The notes: generated by a model from the letters alone, not told the origin. A stretch of 64,000 nt of DNA from Flavobacterium sp. MDT1-60 (GCF_014844035.1 NZ_CP062159.1:4030001-4094000), one strand, 5' to 3'; counted from the first letter of the stretch, positions 50,422 to 60,193 are shown. Program-made: numbers and translations.

Positions 50422-50446
50422 GGCTTTTTTGAAAAACGTTAATAAT
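50422..50446. repeat. 25-bp direct repeat, copy 2
   Basis: Second copy of the element at 49961-49985, 461 bases further upstream of the adhesin gene. The final 15 bases are identical. Confidence 0.55.
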
Positions 50447-51063
50447 TAAATTAAAATTTGCTTTTTGAATAACCTTAATTCTATCTGTAACAATAAAAAA
50501 TAAGGCTAAAATAATAAGACCAAATGTAAATTTGATGAGTAGAGTAAATGTCAATTCCATAAGCAGATTAATTAAGGTATTTAAAAAAACTTTAAACTCT
50601 AAGGCAATAAAAATCTTTTATTAATATTTTATTTCATTAAGCAAGATCAAAGCTAAATTTTATATGTCTCATACAAATATTTTTGTTTAATCTTTCTTTT
50701 ACTAAAATTAGTTAAAATGAAGATATAAACAAGAATAAAATTCTTATTTTTTTAAATGTGGAAAATGGGAAAATGTTAAATAAATCACCAAAAAATCATA
50801 AAAATCAAGGCTTTACAATAAAAAACAAGTGTTATAAATATCACAAAAAAAAATAGGCATCATTAGGAATACCATAAAATAGAAAGAAATAACTTACTAA
50901 AACAACTCTTTCATTAGTCGTAATTAACTTAAAAAAAAGCATTTTAACTGTATAAACAACTAAAACAGCAGCAAAAGTGAAATTTCTATCATTATCTAAA
51001 AAAACACGTAGAAATACGGGGTAAAAAAACATAAAAGATTAAACAAAAGTTAAAAACAAAAAA

Positions 51064-51102
51064 AAAATAGGCAAACAATTGACATTATTGCTTGCCTATT
51101 TT
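51064..51102 (-). terminator. Terminator of the DUF6495-like gene
   Basis: A 15-bp stem with one mismatch (AAAATAGGCAAACAA against TTGCTTGCCTATTTT) and a T tract in the minus direction, 19 bases beyond the stop. Confidence 0.8.
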
Positions 51103-51120
51103 ATCCAATTTATTTCTGAA

Positions 51121-51594
51121 TTAAGATTCCAAAATAGTATTAATTTGTTTAAATAATTGTCCATCGCTTAAAAAAGCGCCCTGCTGAATCAATTCAAAAA
51201 TAGATACATTTCTATCTTCGGCAAATACTTTCTTTCCAACTTTCATTTCAATCGTCTCAGTAAACATATTATCACTTAACCATTGCAAACCCTCTTTGGT
51301 TAGAAAATCAGTTTCCGGAACCAATGATTTTAACACTATTGACTGAACATGTGTTTCAAAACATTGAAACAAGAAAATATGATTTTTAGAAAAATGTTCT
51401 AAAAATTCTGCTCTGGACAAAACACCTTCCCAAATCAAATCAGAGAAAACATCCAGTTCCTGTTCAGCCACTTCGGGTTTATTTATTTTAAGAGAATCCC
51501 ATTCTGCTTTATCAATAGCCTGAGTAGCTAAAAAGCTGGCAAATTCTGCGTGCAATTCATCAAATTGCTCTTTTGTAAGTCTTGCGTATTTCAT
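51121..51594 (-). CDS. Conserved hypothetical protein (DUF6495-like)
   Basis: 157 residues, no signal peptide, acidic and largely helical. Opening MKYARLTKEQFDELHAEFA and the middle SRAEFLEHFSKNHIFLFQC resemble a flavobacterial conserved family that I would place in DUF6495, with moderate certainty. Single gene with its own terminator. Function unknown. Confidence 0.7.
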   Translation of the reverse strand: MKYARLTKEQFDELHAEFASFLATQAIDKAEWDSLKINKPEVAEQELDVFSDLIWEGVLSRAEFLEHFSKNHIFLFQCFETHVQSIVLKSLVPETDFLTKEGLQWLSDNMFTETIEMKVGKKVFAEDRNVSIFELIQQGAFLSDGQLFKQINTILES

Positions 51595-51656
51595 TTATTT
51601 CTTTTCTTTAAACATGCTAAAAAGAGCCTTATCATTTTTTTATTATTCAAAAAAAA

Positions 51657-51676
51657 GCCCTCGCAAATGCGAGGGC
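51657..51676 (-). terminator. Terminator of the TonB-dependent receptor gene
   Basis: An 8-bp GC-rich stem (GCCCTCGC and GCGAGGGC) with a 4-base loop and eight T bases in the minus direction, 24 bases past the receptor stop. Confidence 0.9.
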
Positions 51677-51700
51677 AAATTTATAACTTTTTTTCCTTTA

Positions 51701-54700
51701 CTAGAAAATGTATCTGATACCAAATTGCATTTGCCATCTTGAGGTTAAGCTAGCATCATAACTAAAGGTTTTAGTTGGTGTATTATTAAAAGTATAAGTT
51801 GGTGTATTTCCTGCAACGGTCACTCCTATTGGCTGAACGCTGGTTGGAACCTGAACAACTCCCCAATCTGAATTGATTAAATTTCCAAAATTCAAAATAT
51901 CGATACTAAATTGAATTGTATTCTTTTTTTCAGAAGCCGATGAAACTCTAAAATTATAATCCTGCAATAACTTTAAATCGCATCTTCCTCTCCATGGAGA
52001 TATAGCGCCATAACGTTCTGCATATTGCCCTCTTCTGTCTTTCATGTATTTATCCTGAGCAATGAATTTATCAAATGCCTCGGCTTGACCGGCCCCACTA
52101 AAAGTCATTTGAGAAATTTCTGCAGTAGTAGGGATATATATTAAATCATTTACGGATGAACCATCTCCATTAATATCTCCTCCATAAGTATAATTAAAAC
52201 GACCTCCCTGAGCATATTCCAAGAAAGTCGAAACTGTTGTTGCCCATTTGTCATTTCCATATTTCCATTTTTTAGAAGCAACTCCAATAAAACGATGATT
52301 GTCTCCATATTTAGAATTGGATAATACATCATTGTTTACATTTCCAAGTGCCGGATTAAAAGCAAAAGCATCTCCCGTAATTTCTGCTTCAATAGAGTTA
52401 ACATCTTTTGATTTCAAATAATTATAAGCAACACTGGCATACAAACCATTTTCAAATGTCTTCTGTAATTTAACCGTTGCATTAAAAGCACTTCCTTTAT
52501 CTGAATTGGTCATTACATAAGCATTATTTGCTCCTTTATCTGCTGCAGTATAAATTAATCTGTTGTCTACGCCGGCTAATGTTCCTGTCGGGTCTTTCAA
52601 TCCCCAATTCTGAACATGTACCGCATTAATATCTTTATTGTAAGACAGATCTAATGTTACTATATAATTACTTTCAAATCTATGATCAAATCCTAAACTT
52701 GTTCTCCAAACTTGTGGCCATTTGTAATCAGGATCCATTATTTGCAAGAAACTGTCATCAGCACCACTTACCTGATTTCCTAACCATACAAAAGGGATTC
52801 TTCCTGTAAAAATACCTGAACCTCCACGAAGTTGTGAAGTTGCATCACCTTTAACATCCCAATTAAAACCAATTCTTGGAGACCATAAAATTCGATCGCT
52901 TGGTAAATCTGTAGATATTAGTTTTACTGCCTGACCAGTTTGCGGATCATAATAATCAATACTATTGTCTCTGCCCGCTCCTCCATTATCCGTATCTATA
53001 TATTTCTGAATCAAATCAGCTGTATTAAAGTACAATGGTTTATCTATTCTTAAACCTAAAGACAATTTAAAATCATCATTTAAGCTAATATCATCCTGTG
53101 CATAAAATGCTAACTGGCCTACATTTAATTCAGCCAATTTCCATCCACCATCAGCTCCAACTTCAAATTGACTTTTTGTATTAAATGTATCTTGCGCATA
53201 TTGAAGGTTTTGCGCAATAATGCTTGTTGCATAAGGCTGAGCTGCATCGTCTAAAAAGTCTTGTGTTGTAAAATAAGGCGTGAAAAAAGTTCCTGCATAG
53301 CCATTTGGATTTCCAAAATTATCATATCCGGCTAAATTGAAAGAATTTTTAAATCCGAATTTTTCAAAAGAAGCTCCAAAAGTAAACACGTGTTTCCCCA
53401 CCGTATAAGTCAAATTATTAGTAATCTGAATTACTTTTTGGTCTAAAGTATTATTGATTGAAAATGGTTCATGCCCGGCAATAATATAATTAGAACCTGC
53501 GCCATCCTGAATATTAATTACAGGAGCCGGAACTGAAAACGGTACTCTGTAATCATTAAAGTGTGAATACCCTGCCTGTAGTTTATTTGAGATTTTTTCA
53601 CTGAATTTTGAATTTAGCTCAACTAAAAATGAACTTAAATTATTATTGATTTGATATCCTGAGTTTCTAAATTGCAATATTGAAGCATTTGGGCCTCTAA
53701 AACCTAAGGCTGTTGGGTGAGCCGGTTTATCTTTTGATGCATCTAAGAAATTATAAATTACAGCTAATTTATGATTATCATTTATATTCCAGTCTACTTT
53801 AATAATTCCTTTATTTGAATTAGATTCATGTATGAAACCCTGATAAGCACCGGTATCATATCCTAAAGCGGCCAATGCATTTGAAACTGCAATTAAATCA
53901 GATTCTAAAACTCTTGATTCATTAATTCCGGTTACACCATCGTTATTGTTTGCAACAAAGTTTGATCCTAAATCACTTCGTTTGTCGATTTCGAAATTTC
54001 CAAAAATGAATAATTTATCTTTAATAATAGGTGCTCCTAAACTAAATCCAGCCTGAGTCTGTTCTAAAGTTGGCACAAAAATCTTTTCTCCTTTAATTTT
54101 ACTTCCAGTTAAATCCTGATTTCTATAAAATGCATACGCTGTACCATGAAACTCATTGGTTCCCGATTTTGTAACCGCATTTACAGAAGCTCCCGTAAAA
54201 CCTGATAGTGTTACATCATAAGGCGCAGTTGCAACCTGAATCTGTTCAATTGCATCCAATGAAATAGGCTGAGCACCTGTTTGTCCACCCGGAGTTGCAG
54301 CATCTAAACCAAACGGATTATTAAATACAGCTCCATTTAAAGAATAATTATTATACTGATCATTTCTTCCCCCAAAGGAACCACCACTCGCCGTAGGTTC
54401 TAAACGGGTAAAATCTTCCGCCGATCTTGAAATTGTCGGTAAAGATGTTAATTCTCTTCGGCCAATTGTAGTTTCTGCACCTGTTTTTCCACTTTTAAAG
54501 ACCTTATCTTTAGATACAATTTTAACTTCTTCTAATGCCTGACTGGCATCTGCTAAAACTACATCAATATTAAAAGGTTTTCCCAGATCAAGATATATGT
54601 CATTATATTCCTGATCCTGAAAGCCCACAAAAGTAACTGTGATTTTGTATGGGCCTCCAATTCTCATATTTAAAATATTAAACCTTCCATCTTCATTAGA

Positions 54701-54871
54701 AACAGCTGAATATTTACCTCCTGTTGGAGTATGAATTGCTAAAATAGTAGCACCAGGTAATAGTTCATTCGTAGAACTTTTTACAATACCCTTAATACTC
54801 GAAGTTGTTGTTTGCCCTTTAGCCACGGTTAAGACCAGCAAACATAACAATAATGCAAAGATTTTTTTCAT
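51701..54871 (-). CDS. TonB-dependent outer-membrane receptor (Oar-like)
   Basis: A signal peptide (MKKIFALLLCLLVLTVAKG) is followed by a carboxypeptidase-regulatory-like domain (SIKGIVKSSTNELLPGATI), a plug domain (TTIGRRELTSLPTISRSAED ... QIQVATAPYDVTLSGFTGA) and a long barrel ending WQMQFGIRYIF. Without a SusD partner next door it is the Oar type rather than a glycan SusC. The ATG at 54871 was chosen over an in-frame start at 54913 so that the signal peptide is at the N-terminus. Transported substrate unknown. Confidence 0.93.
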   Translation of the reverse strand: MKKIFALLLCLLVLTVAKGQTTTSSIKGIVKSSTNELLPGATILAIHTPTGGKYSAVSNEDGRFNILNMRIGGPYKITVTFVGFQDQEYNDIYLDLGKPFNIDVVLADASQALEEVKIVSKDKVFKSGKTGAETTIGRRELTSLPTISRSAEDFTRLEPTASGGSFGGRNDQYNNYSLNGAVFNNPFGLDAATPGGQTGAQPISLDAIEQIQVATAPYDVTLSGFTGASVNAVTKSGTNEFHGTAYAFYRNQDLTGSKIKGEKIFVPTLEQTQAGFSLGAPIIKDKLFIFGNFEIDKRSDLGSNFVANNNDGVTGINESRVLESDLIAVSNALAALGYDTGAYQGFIHESNSNKGIIKVDWNINDNHKLAVIYNFLDASKDKPAHPTALGFRGPNASILQFRNSGYQINNNLSSFLVELNSKFSEKISNKLQAGYSHFNDYRVPFSVPAPVINIQDGAGSNYIIAGHEPFSINNTLDQKVIQITNNLTYTVGKHVFTFGASFEKFGFKNSFNLAGYDNFGNPNGYAGTFFTPYFTTQDFLDDAAQPYATSIIAQNLQYAQDTFNTKSQFEVGADGGWKLAELNVGQLAFYAQDDISLNDDFKLSLGLRIDKPLYFNTADLIQKYIDTDNGGAGRDNSIDYYDPQTGQAVKLISTDLPSDRILWSPRIGFNWDVKGDATSQLRGGSGIFTGRIPFVWLGNQVSGADDSFLQIMDPDYKWPQVWRTSLGFDHRFESNYIVTLDLSYNKDINAVHVQNWGLKDPTGTLAGVDNRLIYTAADKGANNAYVMTNSDKGSAFNATVKLQKTFENGLYASVAYNYLKSKDVNSIEAEITGDAFAFNPALGNVNNDVLSNSKYGDNHRFIGVASKKWKYGNDKWATTVSTFLEYAQGGRFNYTYGGDINGDGSSVNDLIYIPTTAEISQMTFSGAGQAEAFDKFIAQDKYMKDRRGQYAERYGAISPWRGRCDLKLLQDYNFRVSSASEKKNTIQFSIDILNFGNLINSDWGVVQVPTSVQPIGVTVAGNTPTYTFNNTPTKTFSYDASLTSRWQMQFGIRYIF

Positions 54872-54916
54872 TTTCCTGATTTTGAATAAGTTATTACTTT
54901 CAAAATTAGGCAAAAA

Positions 54917-54940
54917 AAAACCACTCTTAAGAGTGGTTTT
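54917..54940 (-). terminator. Terminator of the rpsF-rpsR-rplI operon
   Basis: A 10-bp stem (AAAACCACTC and its complement) with loop TTAA and A/T runs on each side, 32 bases past the rplI stop. Confidence 0.9.
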
Positions 54941-54971
54941 TATATTTTATTAACAAGAAGTTAACAAAATG

Positions 54972-55412
54972 TTATTTTTCAGCGATAATCTCGTATGGCA
55001 AATCAACGATAACATCTCTGTGTAAACGGATGCTAGCAGAATATTTTCCAGTACGTTTTACGATACCACTAGTGATGAATTTTCTATCAATAGCGTTACC
55101 TGATTTCTCTAAAGCTTCAGCAATGTCGATGTTTGTGATAGAACCAAAAAGTTTCTCTCCACCAGCTTTTGCAGTAAGTTTAATTTCAAGAGCTTTCAAA
55201 GTTTCAGCTAATGCTTTAGCATCAGCAACAATTTTAGCCTCTTTATGAGCTCTTTGTTTTAGGTTTTCAGCTAAAACTTTCTTTGCAGAAGGTGTAGCTA
55301 ATTGCGCGAATCCTTGAGGAATTAAAAAGTTACGACCGTAACCAGCTTTAACTGATACTACGTCATCTTTAAAACCTAAGTTTTGTACGTCTTGTTTTAA
55401 GATAAGTTCCAT
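54972..55412 (-). CDS. rplI: 50S ribosomal protein L9
   Basis: The N-terminal L9 signature is present (LILKQDVQNLGFKDDVVSVK, GYGRNFLIPQGFA), followed by the long connecting helix and the C-terminal RNA-binding domain (GGEKLFGSITNIDIAEAL). 146 residues. Third gene of the rpsF operon, 66 bases after rpsR. Confidence 0.97.
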   Translation of the reverse strand: MELILKQDVQNLGFKDDVVSVKAGYGRNFLIPQGFAQLATPSAKKVLAENLKQRAHKEAKIVADAKALAETLKALEIKLTAKAGGEKLFGSITNIDIAEALEKSGNAIDRKFITSGIVKRTGKYSASIRLHRDVIVDLPYEIIAEK

Positions 55413-55478
55413 GTTGTTGTCCTTTATTTGAGAAGTTAGGTTCCATCTTACCGGAAACCAACAACTATTCTTTTAATA

Positions 55479-55775
55479 TTATTTTAATAAATCGGCCACG
55501 TATGGCATTAATGCTAAGTGACGAGCTCTTTTTACAGCTACAGAAACTTTTCTTTGGTATTTCAATGAAGTTCCAGTTAAACGACGAGGAAGAATTTTTC
55601 CTTGCTCATTAACGAATTTCAATAAGAAATCAGCATCTTTATAATCGATATATTTGATTCCTGATTTTTTGAAACGACAATACTTTTTAGTTTTGTTAGT
55701 TTCAATGTTTAAAGGCGTTAAATATCTGATATCTCCGTCTTTTTTTCCTTTTGCAGATTGCTCTATTGTAGACAT
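55479..55775 (-). CDS. rpsR: 30S ribosomal protein S18
   Basis: Core motif [20 protein letters not shown] with [20 protein letters not shown] near the end, as in S18. The N-terminal extension (to about residue 30) contains [12 protein letters not shown]. 98 residues. It starts 5 bases after rpsF and binds S6 in the small subunit platform. Confidence 0.97.
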
Positions 55776-55780
55776 AATAA

Positions 55781-56122
55781 TTAAGCTTTAGTAGATTTTA
55801 ATTTGGCTCTTCTTCTTTCAGCCCATGAAATAGCATGTTTGTCTAAACTTACAGTTAAGAAACGCATAACTCTTTCGTCACGTCTAAATTCAGTTTCAAA
55901 AGCAATTAGAACTTCTCCAGCTACTTTGAATTCGAATAAATGGTAAAAACCACTTTTTTTGTTTTGGATTTCGTAAGCCATTTTTTTCAGACCCCAATCC
56001 TCTTTCGACACCATTTCAGCTCCTCTAGTAGTAAGAAATTCTTCAAATTTCGTTACTGTTTCCTTCACCTGAACCTCAGATAAAACGGGATTTAAAATGA
56101 AAACAGTTTCATAATGATTCAT
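55781..56122 (-). CDS. rpsF: 30S ribosomal protein S6
   Basis: Typical S6 opening [20 protein letters not shown], then [22 protein letters not shown] and [13 protein letters not shown]. 113 residues. First gene of the rpsF-rpsR-rplI operon, with a consensus promoter at 56154-56183. S6 with S18 can regulate this operon in many bacteria; no leader structure was identified here. Confidence 0.97.
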   Translation of the reverse strand: MNHYETVFILNPVLSEVQVKETVTKFEEFLTTRGAEMVSKEDWGLKKMAYEIQNKKSGFYHLFEFKVAGEVLIAFETEFRRDERVMRFLTVSLDKHAISWAERRRAKLKSTKA

Positions 56123-56153
56123 AAATACAATATTTATTTGTTAAAATTGGGTG

Positions 56154-56183
56154 CAAAAGTAACCATTATTTTTATATATACAA
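56154..56183 (-). promoter_or_regulatory. Promoter of the rpsF-rpsR-rplI operon
   Basis: On the minus strand TTG (56181-56183) is followed after 19 bases by TACTTTTG (56154-56161), an excellent match to the Bacteroidota consensus, with a leader of about 25 bases before rpsF. Confidence 0.7.
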
Positions 56184-56299
56184 CACTTTTTTAGCTTTAT
56201 TCGTTGTAATGTAAAAAATAAGGCTTAAGTTTAGTTTTTTTTCTAGAAAAATAATACATTTACTACTGCTATCCTGAATTTATTCTAAATTTAAATGTT

Positions 56300-56998
56300 A
56301 TGAAACTAAACTGTGTTGTTGTAGATGATAGTTCTATACAGAGGACAATTATTGCAAAATTAGTTAATAATCACCCAGGTTTGCACTTAATCGGGGACTT
56401 TTCTAATGCAATAGAAGCAAAAAGTTGTATCTCTTTAAATAATATCGATCTAATATTCCTAGATATTGAAATGCCTGTTATCAATGGTTTTGATTTCCTT
56501 GATGGACTAAAATCAAAGCCTCAAATCATATTTATTACCTCTAAAGCCGAATATGCCTTAAAAGCCTTTGACTATGATGCCACTGATTATCTTCAGAAGC
56601 CCATTGCAGTTGACCGATTTAATGCTTCTGTAAAAAGAGCAATCGATATGCACTTGCTTAAAAAGGAAGTAAAAGAAGAAGAAGGCGAGCATATCTTTAT
56701 CAAAAGTAATCTTAAAAAGCTTAAAATTTTCACGTCTAAAATCAAATGGATTGAAGCTTTTGGAGATTATGTAAGAGTAGTTACAGAAGACGACAGCAAC
56801 CTGGTTCTTTCGACAATGAAATCTTTTGAAAATGATTTATCAAAAGACAAATTTATTCGCGTACACAAATCTTATATTATTAATATTGATAAGGTAGAGC
56901 GCTTTAACAGCAAATTTGCCGAAATTGGAATCACAAAAATTCCATTAAGCCGAAACAAAAAAGAAGATTTAGTTAAAGCATTGTCAACATCGTCGTAA
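56300..56998 (+). CDS. LytTR-type response regulator
   Basis: A receiver domain with the acidic pocket VVVDDSS (residues 6-12), phosphoacceptor Asp55 in IFLDIEMPVINGFDF and the Lys of YLQKPI. The C-terminal LytTR DNA-binding domain has IKWIEAFGDYVRVVT and FIRVHKSYIINIDKVERF. 232 residues. No kinase gene is adjacent, so the partner is elsewhere. Its stop abuts the convergent priA stop with no gap. Confidence 0.92.
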   Translation: MKLNCVVVDDSSIQRTIIAKLVNNHPGLHLIGDFSNAIEAKSCISLNNIDLIFLDIEMPVINGFDFLDGLKSKPQIIFITSKAEYALKAFDYDATDYLQKPIAVDRFNASVKRAIDMHLLKKEVKEEEGEHIFIKSNLKKLKIFTSKIKWIEAFGDYVRVVTEDDSNLVLSTMKSFENDLSKDKFIRVHKSYIINIDKVERFNSKFAEIGITKIPLSRNKKEDLVKALSTSS

Positions 56999-59449
56999 TT
57001 AATAAAAATCGACGTTGGCAATCACTTTTATAGCTCTGTACTGAGCGACAGCCTCGAAACTATTCAACATTTTCTGAATAGTTTTTTTTGTGCTTCCTAA
57101 ATTCATATTTTGCGGAATCTTAATCAAAATCGTCCTGATATATTCATTTCTGATTCTGCTGATCAGTGGTTCTTCCGGACCTAAAACCGGCATATTCAAA
57201 TTCTGGCTCAAAACCTGGTACAACCACATCGATCCTTCTTTCAACTTATCGAAATCTTTGTGCTTTAACGTCAGCTTTATAATTCTGAAATAAGGCGGGT
57301 ATTTATAGATTTGGCGATCGTATAATTGCTCCTTATACATGCCTATATAATTATGTGTCGTAACCTGCTGAATCGTATTATGATTTGGATTGTAGGTTTG
57401 AATCACAACTTTTCCTTGTTTTTCTGACCTTCCGGCTCTTCCGGCAACTTGTGTCATCATCTGAAAACTGCGCTCGAAAGCTCTAAAATCAGGATGATGC
57501 AACATATTATCGGCATTCATAATTCCGACGAGACTTACATTGTCAAAATCCAAACCTTTAGCCAGCATTTGGGTTCCGACTAAAATATCAATTTCTCTGT
57601 TTTTAAAAGTATCAATGATCTTTTCAAAACCAAATTTCCCTCTTGTAGTATCCTGATCCATCCTTCCGGTTTTGGCTTTCGGAAAAAGAGCTATTAATTC
57701 CTGTTCTATTTGTTCTGTTCCGAAACCTTTTGTTGTCAAATCAATACTTGAACAACTATGGCAATGTGTTGGTTTTGCTATTGAATATCCACAATAATGG
57801 CAACGCAATTGATTTTTATGTTTATGAAAAGTCAAACTTACATCGCATTGTTGACAATGAGGTACGTGACCGCAAGTGAGACATTCTATTATAGGAGAAT
57901 ACCCTCTTCTATTCTGAAACAAAATAACCTGTTCACCCAAAGACAAAGCTTCAGCAATTTCTTCGATTAAAAGATCACTAAAATGCCCCGTCATTCTTTT
58001 TCTAAAATGCTTGTCTTTTAAATCAACTAAAACAACTTCTGGCATTCGAACATTATTATAACGCTCTGTAATTGTAACTAAAGCAAATTTTTTACTTTGC
58101 GTATTAAAATAGGTTTCGATACTTGGAGTTGCTGACCCTAAAAGTACTTTGGCATTATGAAAATTAGCCAACACAATTGCTGAATCCCGGGCGTGATATC
58201 TTGGTGCCGGATCCGTTTGTTTAAAAGTCTGTTCGTGCTCTTCGTCCACAATCAATAATCCCAGATTATTAAAAGGTAAAAACAAAGCTGACCTCGCTCC
58301 TATTACAATTTGAGCTTTATCTGAATTTTCCAGCGTCTGTTTCCAAACTTCTACTCTTTCGTTGTTACTGTACTTCGAATGAAAGACAGCAACTTTATCC
58401 CCGAAATGCAGTCTTAAACGAGAAACTAATTGCGTTGTTAATGCAATTTCAGGCAACAGATACAAAACCTGTTTTCCTGTTTCTAAATAGTCCTCAATTA
58501 ACTTAATATATATTTCTGTTTTACCACTTGATGTAACGCCGTGCAATAAACAAACTTCTTTCTCTGTGAAACTATCTTTAATTTCTGAAAAAGCGGTTTC
58601 CTGGGCATCGCTTAATACTAATTGTTTCTCTGAAGCCTTTCCACCAAAAGAAACTCTGTCGTGTTGCAAATAATATTCTTCAAAAATTTCTTTTTCAATT
58701 AATGTTTTTACAATTGTTGAAGTCGAATTCGAAACTTCAGTCAATTTCTTAACTGTAATAGGCTTCTTTTCCGAAGCACTAATTTGAAAATAAGCCAAAA
58801 CAATTTCTTTTTGTTTCCTGGCACTTTTCAGTTCTTCTAATAATTCACTTAAACCATTATTTGATTCATATTTTGAATGCAATTTTACATATCGAATCAA
58901 CTTCGGCTTATAATTTTCTTTTATTTCTTCTTCCAAAACAATGATGTCCTTTTCCATTAATTTTTGAAGAACCGGAAGAATATTTTTTTTGTTCAAAATT
59001 GAAATAATCTCCTGAACTTTAAGAGAACTCTGTTGCTGTAAAGCTTCGTAAACTAAAAATTCATCATCAGAAAGTTCATTTTGATTGACGATAACATCTA
59101 TTTTATGCGAAATAATAGTTTCACTTTCCAGCAATAATCCACTCGGAAAAGCACCACGATATACATCACCAATGCCACACATATAATAGTTCGCCACCCA
59201 AAGCCAGTGCTTAATCTGAGTTTCGGTAGCAATTGGTTTTTCGTCTAATATCTGATGAATTTCTTTAGCCTCATACAAACTTGGTTCATTCTGATGCATA
59301 TCTATTACCAAAGCCGTATAAATTTTGCTTTTACCAAAAGGTACTGCCACCCGCATCCCTTTTTTTATAAAATGGAATTCAGCCTCAGAAATACGATAAG
59401 TGAAGATTTTAGCTAGAGAAAGTGGTAAAATGACTTCGACAAAAAACAT
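56999..59449 (-). CDS. priA: Primosomal protein N' (replication restart helicase PriA)
   Basis: Reloads the replisome at stalled forks. Helicase motif I is GVTSSGKTEIY and motif II is the DEEH box in LIVDEEHEQTFKQ. The zinc-binding insert has paired cysteines (CLTCGHVPHCQQCD and CHYCGY...CHSC). The 3'-DNA-binding N-terminal domain precedes. 816 residues. Cytoplasmic. The vapC-like gene ends 47 bases upstream of its start. Confidence 0.96.
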   Translation of the reverse strand: MFFVEVILPLSLAKIFTYRISEAEFHFIKKGMRVAVPFGKSKIYTALVIDMHQNEPSLYEAKEIHQILDEKPIATETQIKHWLWVANYYMCGIGDVYRGAFPSGLLLESETIISHKIDVIVNQNELSDDEFLVYEALQQQSSLKVQEIISILNKKNILPVLQKLMEKDIIVLEEEIKENYKPKLIRYVKLHSKYESNNGLSELLEELKSARKQKEIVLAYFQISASEKKPITVKKLTEVSNSTSTIVKTLIEKEIFEEYYLQHDRVSFGGKASEKQLVLSDAQETAFSEIKDSFTEKEVCLLHGVTSSGKTEIYIKLIEDYLETGKQVLYLLPEIALTTQLVSRLRLHFGDKVAVFHSKYSNNERVEVWKQTLENSDKAQIVIGARSALFLPFNNLGLLIVDEEHEQTFKQTDPAPRYHARDSAIVLANFHNAKVLLGSATPSIETYFNTQSKKFALVTITERYNNVRMPEVVLVDLKDKHFRKRMTGHFSDLLIEEIAEALSLGEQVILFQNRRGYSPIIECLTCGHVPHCQQCDVSLTFHKHKNQLRCHYCGYSIAKPTHCHSCSSIDLTTKGFGTEQIEQELIALFPKAKTGRMDQDTTRGKFGFEKIIDTFKNREIDILVGTQMLAKGLDFDNVSLVGIMNADNMLHHPDFRAFERSFQMMTQVAGRAGRSEKQGKVVIQTYNPNHNTIQQVTTHNYIGMYKEQLYDRQIYKYPPYFRIIKLTLKHKDFDKLKEGSMWLYQVLSQNLNMPVLGPEEPLISRIRNEYIRTILIKIPQNMNLGSTKKTIQKMLNSFEAVAQYRAIKVIANVDFY

Positions 59450-59495
59450 GTAAATATTTTATAGGATTTATAAAGGAAAATTTTAGCAGTGGAAA

Positions 59496-59900
59496 TTAAT
59501 TTCTTTCAAACCAATTTTCCATTCGAATTCCATCCAAAAGTTTAAAATCCTTAATATTATCGGTAACTAGAATTAATTGGTTTTCTATTGCTGTAACACC
59601 AATCAAAAGATCAAACTCATCATGCATTGGTTTTCCAATTTTTCTAAGTCGTACTTTTTCTATAGCATATCTTTTTATAGAACCAAAAATTGGAATAATT
59701 GTTAATCCTTTTAAAAATATATCAACTGCTTTATTTGACTTTACAGGATTATCACTATTTTCAGCTCCAAAACGAAGTTCTGCAACAGTAATTTCAGAAA
59801 TATAACACTTTTCCAATCCTATTTCTTTTACCATTTTATCCAGATTGAGTCTTCCTCTTAAAAAGAAAACGCAAATACTTGTGTCCAGTAAATACCCCAT
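59496..59900 (-). CDS. VapC-family PIN-domain toxin
   Basis: 134 residues with the PIN acidic residues in place: Asp6 (YLLDTSICVFFLRG), Glu41 (ITVAELRFGAE), Asp94/Asp97 (HDEFDLLIG) and Asp114 (LVTDN). VapC toxins are Mg-dependent ribonucleases, often cutting initiator tRNA or rRNA; the target here is unknown. Its ATG overlaps the antitoxin stop by one base (TAATG), giving translational coupling. All catalytic residues are intact. Confidence 0.92.
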   Translation of the reverse strand: MGYLLDTSICVFFLRGRLNLDKMVKEIGLEKCYISEITVAELRFGAENSDNPVKSNKAVDIFLKGLTIIPIFGSIKRYAIEKVRLRKIGKPMHDEFDLLIGVTAIENQLILVTDNIKDFKLLDGIRMENWFERN

Positions 59901-60136
59901 TAAAACTTAATTTCAGTATTTTTAAATTTTCTATTGGATTTAATCTCAGAGACAATTTCTTCTGCAGATTTCTCTGAAGCAAATGCACCAAACGATTTAT
60001 AAAAGTTATTTTCTTTTGATTTATTAACTTTCAAAGACTTTGTCAGTCTTTCAATAAGTTCAATTTTATTATTAAAACTAAGTCCTTCAAATAAATCTGA
60101 ATAGCTTTCAAGTATATTTTTATCTGTGACGGTCAT
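59900..60136 (-). CDS. Antitoxin of the VapBC-type pair
   Basis: 78 residues, upstream of and coupled to the toxin. The first half (LFEGLSFNNKIELIERLTKSL) is helical, as in short Bacteroidota antitoxins, and the basic C-terminal part (SEIKSNRKFKNTEIKF) would contact the toxin. No classic ribbon-helix-helix or SpoVT signature is evident, so it is identified mainly by position. Confidence 0.8.
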   Translation of the reverse strand: MTVTDKNILESYSDLFEGLSFNNKIELIERLTKSLKVNKSKENNFYKSFGAFASEKSAEEIVSEIKSNRKFKNTEIKF

Positions 60137-60193
60137 CTTATTTTAAATTTAATTAATTTCAAATATAAGCAAAATAAGCTATTTAAAAAAAAC

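Larger units (their letters stand above)
49902..51120. other. 1.2 kb AT-rich stretch without recognisable genes
   Basis: No convincing frame, tRNA or known RNA is visible. A short frame at 50841-51032 (63 codons, minus) lacks family features and good start context. The stretch contains a 25-base direct repeat (49961-49985 and 50422-50446) and one terminator at its right end. It is most likely an extended control region upstream of the adhesin operon, or a gene remnant decayed beyond recognition. Confidence 0.6.

Noticed and set aside
50841..51032. 63-codon minus-strand frame in the gene-free stretch
   Set aside because: AT-rich and hydrophobic by composition, with no ribosome-binding context, family resemblance or promoter at a suitable distance.
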